From Kosakonia pseudosacchari (GTDB lineage: Bacteria > Pseudomonadota > Gammaproteobacteria > Enterobacterales > Enterobacteriaceae): a stretch of DNA of 64,000 nt. This document shows, piece by piece, positions 58,448 through 64,000 of this stretch; the stretch's first letter is position 1, and each line of letters begins with the position of its first letter. The notes under the pieces are model-generated. The model was not told where the DNA came from. It ran no database searches and saw only the letters and a list, made by a program, of their open reading frames with translations. The stretch spans positions 240,948-304,947 of the forward strand of contig NZ_FXWP01000014.1 in the NCBI RefSeq assembly GCF_900184035.1, written 5' to 3'. The translations under genes were made by a program, and so were the position numbers.

Positions 58448-59290
58448 TTACTCCGGCACCACCTGGTGAATCAGCGTATGCCCGGTACCGGCTGGCACCA
58501 GTTTGCTGTGCAGCCATGGCAGCACATTGTTCATCTGCGCTTCAAGTTTCCACGGTGGGTTAATCACAATCATGCCGGAAGCCGTCATGCCGCGCTGGTC
58601 GCTGTCCGGGCGCACGCCAAGCTCAATTTGCAGAATGTTGCGAATGCCGGTGGCTTCCAGATCGCGCAGCATGCGTTTGATTTGCTGGCGCAGTACCACC
58701 GGATACCACAGCGCGTAAACGCCGGTAGCAAAGCGTTTGTGCCCATCGCTGATGCCGCTCACTACCGCCTGGTAGTCGGTTTTAATTTCGTAGGGCGGAT
58801 CGATGAGGATCAAACCACGGCGCGAAACCGGCGGCAGCTTGGCTTTTAACTGCTGATAGCCGTCGGCGCGTTCGACGCGAGTACGGCTATCTTTCTGGAA
58901 CTCCTGGCGCAGCAGCGGGTAGTCGCTCGGATGCAGTTCAGTCAGTTGCAGGCTGTCCTGCTCGCGCAGCAGTTCACGGGCAATCAGCGGTGAACCGGGG
59001 TAATAACGTAACTGCCCGCTACGGTTGAAATGGCGAACCACGTTCATGTAAGGCTCCAGCTCAGCCGGTAGATCATCCTGCTGCCAGATACGCGCAATGC
59101 CTTCCAGATATTCACCGGTGCGTTCTGCATGTTCACCGGAAAGCTGATAGCGCCCGGCACCTGCGTGGGTGTCGAGATAGAGAAACGGTTTCTCTTTTTC
59201 TTTCAGCGCTTCGATGATCAGGCTCTGAACGGTGTGTTTAAGGACGTCGGCATGGTTGCCTGCGTGGAAGCTGTGGCGATAACTGAGCAT
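58448..59290 (-). CDS. rlmJ: 23S rRNA m6A2030 methyltransferase RlmJ
   Basis: The ATG at 59290 gives 280 residues ([12 protein letters not shown]), the E. coli length; the longer frame to 59416 is rejected. The SAM-dependent fold carries the catalytic DPPYE ([14 protein letters not shown]) and, near the N-terminus, the conserved [16 protein letters not shown]. It methylates N6 of A2030 in 23S rRNA. It is upstream of gor in the same direction, with an 82-bp gap. Confidence 0.95.
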   Translation of the reverse strand: MLSYRHSFHAGNHADVLKHTVQSLIIEALKEKEKPFLYLDTHAGAGRYQLSGEHAERTGEYLEGIARIWQQDDLPAELEPYMNVVRHFNRSGQLRYYPGSPLIARELLREQDSLQLTELHPSDYPLLRQEFQKDSRTRVERADGYQQLKAKLPPVSRRGLILIDPPYEIKTDYQAVVSGISDGHKRFATGVYALWYPVVLRQQIKRMLRDLEATGIRNILQIELGVRPDSDQRGMTASGMIVINPPWKLEAQMNNVLPWLHSKLVPAGTGHTLIHQVVPE

Positions 59291-59484
59291 GGATACTGAG
59301 ATTCCGGAAAATAAACGAGATTTCGCACAGTTTACCGCAGATTGGCGCGGATTACCGTAGCCCGGGCCCGCTTGTTTCAGTGGGGCGTAAAAGGTTTCAA
59401 AACATAACGGTGTCATGAAAATGTCAAACTGCGGGGCTAGCGTCGCTTTCAGGCAAGGTAATTGTTTGAATAAAAGGATAAAAA

Positions 59485-60753
59485 ATGAAAATCCGTCTTA
59501 CGCTTTTAACCGCCACGCTGCTGCTGGCTCACCAGGCGAGCGCGAAAGATATTTCCATCATGCAGGCGCGCGATATCGCGAATACCACGACGCCTGCGTC
59601 AGAAAGCCAGGCGTATGTCGCGCTGGAAGCGCAGTCGCTGGCGGGGTTGCGCCAGGCGTTGCAGGGAAGTGCCTCCTCGTTGACGCGCGATCAACTTGAG
59701 CACTCAGCCCAGCATCAACAAGCGGACAACGCGTGGCTAAAAGCCCGGAATTATGACTTCCAGGTCAAAGCCAGTCAGCAAGCCGGGATTGCGCTGCTTT
59801 CCGCATTTAGTTCGCTCCCAAAAACGATACTCGACGCCAACCTGCAAACTGCCGAGGAAATTAACCTCAACGCGACAAAAGGTTTGCGCCACCAGGCGCT
59901 GGCCGATGCCGAAGGCATCAACTATCTCTACTTTATTGCCGATGCGCTGGGACCAAAACTGGGTAAGGCGTTTCTCACCGCCTATGACAAAGGCGAGTTG
60001 GGTAAAGCTGCGGCGTTGATCAAAGCTACGGAGATCAGCACCGGCGCGGCGAAAAAGCACTTTGATTACAAACGTCCGTTCCTGATTGCTGGCAACACCA
60101 TTCACCTGGTGGCGGACGATGTGGTTGTAAAAGACAATAAAGCCTACACCGCAGACGGCGGTTCTTTCCCGAGTGGTCACACCAATACGGGCTATACCGA
60201 TTCGCTGCTGATGGCGGAAATGCTCCCCGAACGTTTTGACGCGCTGATAACGCGTGGTGCGCGCTACGGCTACTCGCGCGTGGTGTTAGGCGTGCATTAC
60301 CCGCTGGATGTAATGGGGTCGCGTATGGTGGCGCAGCGCAATGTGGCGCATTACCTGAACGATGCGACTTACCGTGCGATGTTTAACGAAGCCCGCGATC
60401 AGTTGCGTACTGCACTGGAAAAAGAGTGCGGTACGACACTGGCGCAATGTGCGCAGACCGCCGACAAAGACGACCCTTATCGTGACCCGGCAATGCGCGA
60501 TTTCTACCGCTTTACAATGACCTACGATTTGCCACACCAGAAAGGGGCAGCGAAAGCGGTGACTGTACCGCAAGGTGCAGAAGTGCTGCTGGAAGCGGCG
60601 CTGCCGAATCTCTCTGCGAGCCAGCGCCGAGCATTGATGGTGAAAACGGCCTTACCGGCGGGTTACCCGCTTTCCGGCACGACAGATGAGCAAAATTTCT
60701 GGCAGCGTTTGAACTTGTCGGCCGCCTTCGAAATGGCGCACAAAACGCGCTGA
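59485..60753 (+). CDS. Secreted class A-like acid phosphatase (PAP2 superfamily)
   Basis: The 422-residue protein has a signal peptide (about 1-20, ending ASA) and AAAAGGATAAAAA before the ATG. The three PAP2 motifs are complete: K190-x6-R197-P198, PSGH at 229-232, and S264-R265-x5-H271-x3-D275. It should hydrolyse phosphomonoesters in the periplasm through a phosphohistidine. It is longer than PhoN (about 250), with a helical N-terminal region of about 130 residues and an extra C-terminal part. No equivalent is recalled beside prlC in E. coli K-12. Confidence 0.85.
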   Translation: MKIRLTLLTATLLLAHQASAKDISIMQARDIANTTTPASESQAYVALEAQSLAGLRQALQGSASSLTRDQLEHSAQHQQADNAWLKARNYDFQVKASQQAGIALLSAFSSLPKTILDANLQTAEEINLNATKGLRHQALADAEGINYLYFIADALGPKLGKAFLTAYDKGELGKAAALIKATEISTGAAKKHFDYKRPFLIAGNTIHLVADDVVVKDNKAYTADGGSFPSGHTNTGYTDSLLMAEMLPERFDALITRGARYGYSRVVLGVHYPLDVMGSRMVAQRNVAHYLNDATYRAMFNEARDQLRTALEKECGTTLAQCAQTADKDDPYRDPAMRDFYRFTMTYDLPHQKGAAKAVTVPQGAEVLLEAALPNLSASQRRALMVKTALPAGYPLSGTTDEQNFWQRLNLSAAFEMAHKTR

Positions 60754-60771
60754 GGTACCCTTATGATCACG

Positions 60772-60802
60772 CCCGGCTGGCGCAATGTCGCCGGGTTTTT
60801 TC
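60772..60802 (+). terminator. Intrinsic terminator of the acid phosphatase gene
   Basis: CCCGGC (60772-60777) pairs with GCCGGG (60790-60795) around a 12-base loop and is followed by TTTTTTCTTC, 19 bases after the stop codon. Confidence 0.85.
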
Positions 60803-60851
60803 TTCGCTGCTGCTTATTGCAGCGATACCCCGCTAAGCGCAACGTCCGGGA

Positions 60852-60880
60852 TTGAAATCTCCTACACTTAACCCCATGCT
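60852..60880 (+). promoter_or_regulatory. Sigma-32 heat-shock promoter of prlC
   Basis: TTGAAA (60852-60857) and CCCCATGCT (60872-60880) match the sigma-32 -35 (CTTGAAA) and -10 (CCCCATNT) consensus with a 14-base spacer. The prlC start is 58 bases downstream. Heat-shock control of prlC/opdA together with the methyltransferase gene after it is known in Salmonella and E. coli. Confidence 0.85.
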
Positions 60881-60937
60881 AGAAAACATTGCCAGGCGCC
60901 TAAGCGCCTTATTCACCTCATTCCAAGGACTGCGCCT

Positions 60938-62980
60938 ATGACCAACCCTTTATTGACGCCTTTCGTGCTGCCGCCGTTTTCTCAAATCCTTCCTGAACAT
61001 GTCGTTCCCGCCGTGACCAAAGCGCTGGAAGATTGCCGGAACGCGGTGGAAAGCGTTGTCGCGCAGGGCGGCCCGTATACCTGGGCAAATCTTTGCCAGC
61101 CGCTAGCGGAAGTGGATGACCGTCTTGGCCGCCTGTTCTCGCCGGTCAGCCACCTGAACTCGGTGAAAAATAGTCCGGAGCTTCGCGAGGCTTACGAACA
61201 AACGCTGCCGCTGCTCTCGGAATACAGCACCTGGGTTGGGCAGAACGAAGGGTTATACAACGCTTATCGCGATCTGCGCGACGGCGAACATTATGCTTCG
61301 CTGAGCGTCGCTGAGAAGAAATCAGTGGATAACGCACTGCGTGATTTCAAATTATCGGGCATCGGCTTGCCGAAAGAGAAACAGCAACGTTACGGCGAAA
61401 TCGCCGCGCGTCTCTCTGAGCTTGGCAACATCTACAGCAACAACGTGCTGGATGCCACCATGGGCTGGAGCAAACTCATCACCGATGAAGCGGAGCTGGC
61501 CGGTATGCCGGAAAGCGCGCTGGCGGCGGCGAAAGCACAAGCGGAAGCCAAAGAGCAGCAAGGCTGGTTGTTGACGCTGGATATCCCGAGTTATCTGCCG
61601 GTGATGACCTACTGCGATAATCAGGCGCTGCGTGAAGAGATGTATCGTGCTTACAGCACCCGTGCTTCCGATCAGGGCCCGAACGCCGGGAAATGGGACA
61701 ACAGTCCTGTGATGGCGGAGATCCTCGCGCTGCGCCACGAACTAGCGCAACTGCTGGGCTTTGAAAGCTACGCGTTCAAATCGCTGGCCACCAAAATGGC
61801 GGAAAATCCGTCGCAGGTGCTGGAGTTTTTAACCGATCTTGCCAAACGTGCGCGTCCGCAGGGTGAGAAAGAGCTGGCGCAGTTGCGCGCTTTCGCTAAA
61901 GCCGAGTTTGGCGTGGATGAGCTGCAACCATGGGATATCGGCTACTACAGCGAAAAACAAAAACAACACCTTTACAGCATCAGCGACGAACAACTGCGTC
62001 CGTACTTCCCGGAAGAGCGTGCGGTAAACGGCTTGTTCGAAGTGGTGAAACGCATTTATGGCATTACCGCCAAAGAGCGTAAAGATATCGACGTCTGGCA
62101 CCCGGATGTGCGCTTCTTCGAGCTGTATGACGAGAGCAACGAACTGCGCGGCAGCTTCTACCTTGATCTCTATGCACGTGAAAACAAGCGCGGCGGCGCC
62201 TGGATGGACGACTGCGTGGGGCAGTTGCGCAGAGCCGATGGATCGCTGCAAAAACCGGTGGCTTATCTCACCTGTAACTTTAACCGCCCGGTGAATGGCA
62301 AACCGGCGCTGTTTACCCACGACGAAGTGATCACCTTGTTCCACGAATTTGGTCATGGCCTGCATCATATGCTGACGCGAATTGAAACCGCCGGTGTGGC
62401 GGGCATCAGCGGTGTGCCGTGGGATGCGGTCGAGCTGCCGAGCCAGTTTATGGAAAACTGGTGCTGGGAGCCGGAAGCGCTGGCGTTTATCTCCGGTCAT
62501 TACGAAACCGGCGAACCGCTGCCGCAGGAGCTGCTGGATAAAATGCTGGCAGCGAAAAACTACCAGGCGGCAATGTTTATTCTGCGCCAGCTGGAATTCG
62601 GCCTGTTCGATTTCCGCCTGCATGCAGAGTTCAGCCCGCAACAAGGGGCGAAAATCCTCGAAACGCTGGCAGAAATCAAACGCCAGGTCGCGGTGGTACC
62701 CGGACCGTCATGGGGCCGTTTCCCGCACGCATTCAGCCATATTTTCGCCGGTGGTTACGCGGCGGGTTATTACAGCTACCTGTGGGCCGATGTGCTGGCG
62801 GCGGATGCGTTCTCCCGCTTCGAAGAAGAGGGGATTTTCAACCGTGAGACCGGGCAGTCGTTCCTCGATAACATCCTGACCCGTGGCGGTTCGGAAGAGC
62901 CAATGGATCTGTTCAAACGCTTCCGTGGCCGCGAGCCGCAAATTGATGCGATGCTTGAGCATTACGGTATCGAAGGCTAA
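60938..62980 (+). CDS. prlC: Oligopeptidase A PrlC (OpdA)
   Basis: It has 680 residues, as in E. coli. M3 metallopeptidase with zinc motif H469-E470-F-G-H473, and the third ligand glutamate some 25 residues later in the PSQFMENW segment. Cytoplasmic; it degrades signal peptides and other short peptides. CCAAGGA precedes the ATG. It is cotranscribed with rsmJ (4-base gap) from the sigma-32 promoter. Confidence 0.97.
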   Translation: MTNPLLTPFVLPPFSQILPEHVVPAVTKALEDCRNAVESVVAQGGPYTWANLCQPLAEVDDRLGRLFSPVSHLNSVKNSPELREAYEQTLPLLSEYSTWVGQNEGLYNAYRDLRDGEHYASLSVAEKKSVDNALRDFKLSGIGLPKEKQQRYGEIAARLSELGNIYSNNVLDATMGWSKLITDEAELAGMPESALAAAKAQAEAKEQQGWLLTLDIPSYLPVMTYCDNQALREEMYRAYSTRASDQGPNAGKWDNSPVMAEILALRHELAQLLGFESYAFKSLATKMAENPSQVLEFLTDLAKRARPQGEKELAQLRAFAKAEFGVDELQPWDIGYYSEKQKQHLYSISDEQLRPYFPEERAVNGLFEVVKRIYGITAKERKDIDVWHPDVRFFELYDESNELRGSFYLDLYARENKRGGAWMDDCVGQLRRADGSLQKPVAYLTCNFNRPVNGKPALFTHDEVITLFHEFGHGLHHMLTRIETAGVAGISGVPWDAVELPSQFMENWCWEPEALAFISGHYETGEPLPQELLDKMLAAKNYQAAMFILRQLEFGLFDFRLHAEFSPQQGAKILETLAEIKRQVAVVPGPSWGRFPHAFSHIFAGGYAAGYYSYLWADVLAADAFSRFEEEGIFNRETGQSFLDNILTRGGSEEPMDLFKRFRGREPQIDAMLEHYGIEG

Positions 62981-62984
62981 CGCA

Positions 62985-63737
62985 GTGAAAATCTGTTTGC
63001 TGGATGAAACAGGCGCCGGAGACGGCGCCTTATCTGTTCTTGCGGCCCGCTTTGGGCTGGAGCAGGACAACGACAACCTGATGGCGCTGGTGCTCACGCC
63101 GGCGCATCTGGAGCTACGCAAGCGTGACGAACCGAAGCTCGGCGGGATTTTTGTCGATTTTGTCGCTGGCGGCATGGCGCACCGGCGTAAGTTCGGCGGC
63201 GGGCGCGGTGAAGCGGTGGCAAAAGCGGTCGGCATCAAAGGCAGTTATCTGCCGGAGGTGGTGGATGCGACCGCAGGGCTGGGGCGCGATGCGTTTGTGC
63301 TAGCGTCGGTGGGCTGCCGGGTGCGGATGCTGGAACGCAATCCGGTTGTCGCCGCGTTGCTGGAAGATGGTCTTAATCGCGGCTATGCCGATGCGGAGAT
63401 TGGCCCGTGGCTGCGTGAACGGTTGCAGCTGATTCACGCCTCAAGCCTGACCGGTCTTGCGGATATTACGCCGCGCCCGCAGGTCGTTTATCTCGACCCG
63501 ATGTTCCCGCATAAGCAGAAAAGCGCGCTGGTGAAAAAGGAGATGCGGGTGTTTCAGTCGCTGGTCGGCCCGGATCTGGATGCCGATGGTTTACTGGAGC
63601 CTGCGCGTCAGCTCGCGATTAAACGCGTGGTGGTAAAACGCCCGGATTACGCGCCGCCGCTGGCGGGGATCGCGACCCAATCGGCTGTCGTCACGAAGAG
63701 TCATCGCTTCGATATCTACCCCGGTTCCGGAGAGTAA
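62985..63737 (+). CDS. rsmJ: 16S rRNA m2G1516 methyltransferase RsmJ
   Basis: The GTG at 62985 gives 250 residues ([17 protein letters not shown]), the E. coli length, with AAGG about 8 bases upstream; the longer frame from 62883 lies inside prlC. SAM-binding [13 protein letters not shown] and the catalytic-loop [18 protein letters not shown] are present. It makes N2-methylguanosine at 1516 of 16S rRNA. It begins 4 bases after the prlC stop, so the two are coupled under heat-shock control. Confidence 0.96.
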   Translation: MKICLLDETGAGDGALSVLAARFGLEQDNDNLMALVLTPAHLELRKRDEPKLGGIFVDFVAGGMAHRRKFGGGRGEAVAKAVGIKGSYLPEVVDATAGLGRDAFVLASVGCRVRMLERNPVVAALLEDGLNRGYADAEIGPWLRERLQLIHASSLTGLADITPRPQVVYLDPMFPHKQKSALVKKEMRVFQSLVGPDLDADGLLEPARQLAIKRVVVKRPDYAPPLAGIATQSAVVTKSHRFDIYPGSGE

Positions 63738-64000
63738 ACATCAGGGTGGAGTGGGTTGCTCCCTGTAAACGTGGACCAAAAACCGGCCACATCGGTGAGT
63801 TTAAAATCCCTCGATAAAACCTGTTGATGGCTACGCTCAGCGGATGGGGTTTGCCGTGAGCAATAATAAATATCCTCCGGCATAGCCGGAGGTTTTTCAG
63901 ATGCGCCTGTAAGGCTCTGTTACCAGCCGCGCCCTAACAGGCGCATACGATCTGACATTTGCATCAAACTTCTTTACTTACGGCCCGTAAACGGGCTGCC
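63738..64000. other. Structured non-coding tail after rsmJ
   Basis: No gene starts or ends here before the window closes. Three stems follow each other: CCTCCGGC/GCCGGAGG plus TTTTT (63874-63897), a nested stem at 63901-63946, and GCCCGT/ACGGGC (63983-63996). The first is a terminator about 135 bp after rsmJ. The rest is not explained by known genes; it could belong to a mobile element or RNA gene continuing past the edge. Confidence 0.5.
63874..63897 (+). terminator. Intrinsic terminator downstream of rsmJ
   Basis: An 8-bp perfect stem CCTCCGGC/GCCGGAGG with an ATA loop is followed by TTTTT. It is the only terminator after rsmJ in the window and, if not part of an inserted element, ends the prlC-rsmJ transcript. 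Confidence 0.8.

Overview
The window is chromosomal DNA of an enterobacterium. Gene order and protein content match the eptB-proK-dpp-bcs-dctA-kdgK-yhj-treF-gor-prlC-rsmJ stretch known from Escherichia coli K-12, but with extra genes. Two complete cellulose-synthase operons side by side, an aguBA pair and many plant-associated enterobacterial features point to a Kosakonia/Enterobacter-like organism. That genus placement is inference from gene content recalled from memory; no search was run.

Layout. 1-714 is the 3' end of eptB. 806-882 is tRNA-Pro(CGG), whose last 18 bases and terminator lie inside a 169-bp tandem duplication (865-1202). 1902-7553 is the dipeptide ABC transporter operon dppABCDF. 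7554-8184 is non-coding: a REP pair, then AT-rich leader with a strong hairpin. 8185-19390 is a type I cellulose operon, bcsO-Q-A-B-C-D-Z, most of whose genes overlap or abut. 19429-22854 is bcsEFG on the minus strand, divergent from the type II operon bcsR-Q-A-B-Z-C (23027-33584). The two plus-strand operons therefore duplicate BcsQ, A, B, C and Z, whereas BcsO/BcsD occur only in type I and BcsR/E/F/G only in type II. The type I operon lies between dppF and bcsG, where E. coli K-12 has no cellulose genes.

33805-48618 holds genes linked to c-di-GMP and carbon use: the HmsP/PdeK membrane EAL protein, DctA, the inactive M16 homologue YhjJ, KdgK (minus), flagellar-regulated PdeH with a clear sigma-28 promoter, AsmA-like YhjG, YhjE and YhjD (minus), a LysR regulator divergent from an SDR oxidoreductase, a BOF-fold periplasmic protein and a GNAT enzyme. 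48776-56877 holds a large membrane protein of unknown function, cytoplasmic trehalase TreF, a second GNAT, agmatine catabolism (aguBA) with a divergent LysR gene followed by a histidine phosphatase, and a small hypothetical gene. 57013-63737 holds gor, rlmJ, a PAP2 acid phosphatase, prlC behind a heat-shock-type promoter, and rsmJ. The last 263 bases are non-coding and strongly structured.

How it works together: both BcsA proteins carry a complete C-terminal PilZ site, so both synthases should respond to c-di-GMP, which PdeH and HmsP degrade nearby. BcsG/F/E would add phosphoethanolamine and support the type II machine. BcsD, probably with proline-rich BcsO, would organise type I cellulose into ordered fibrils.
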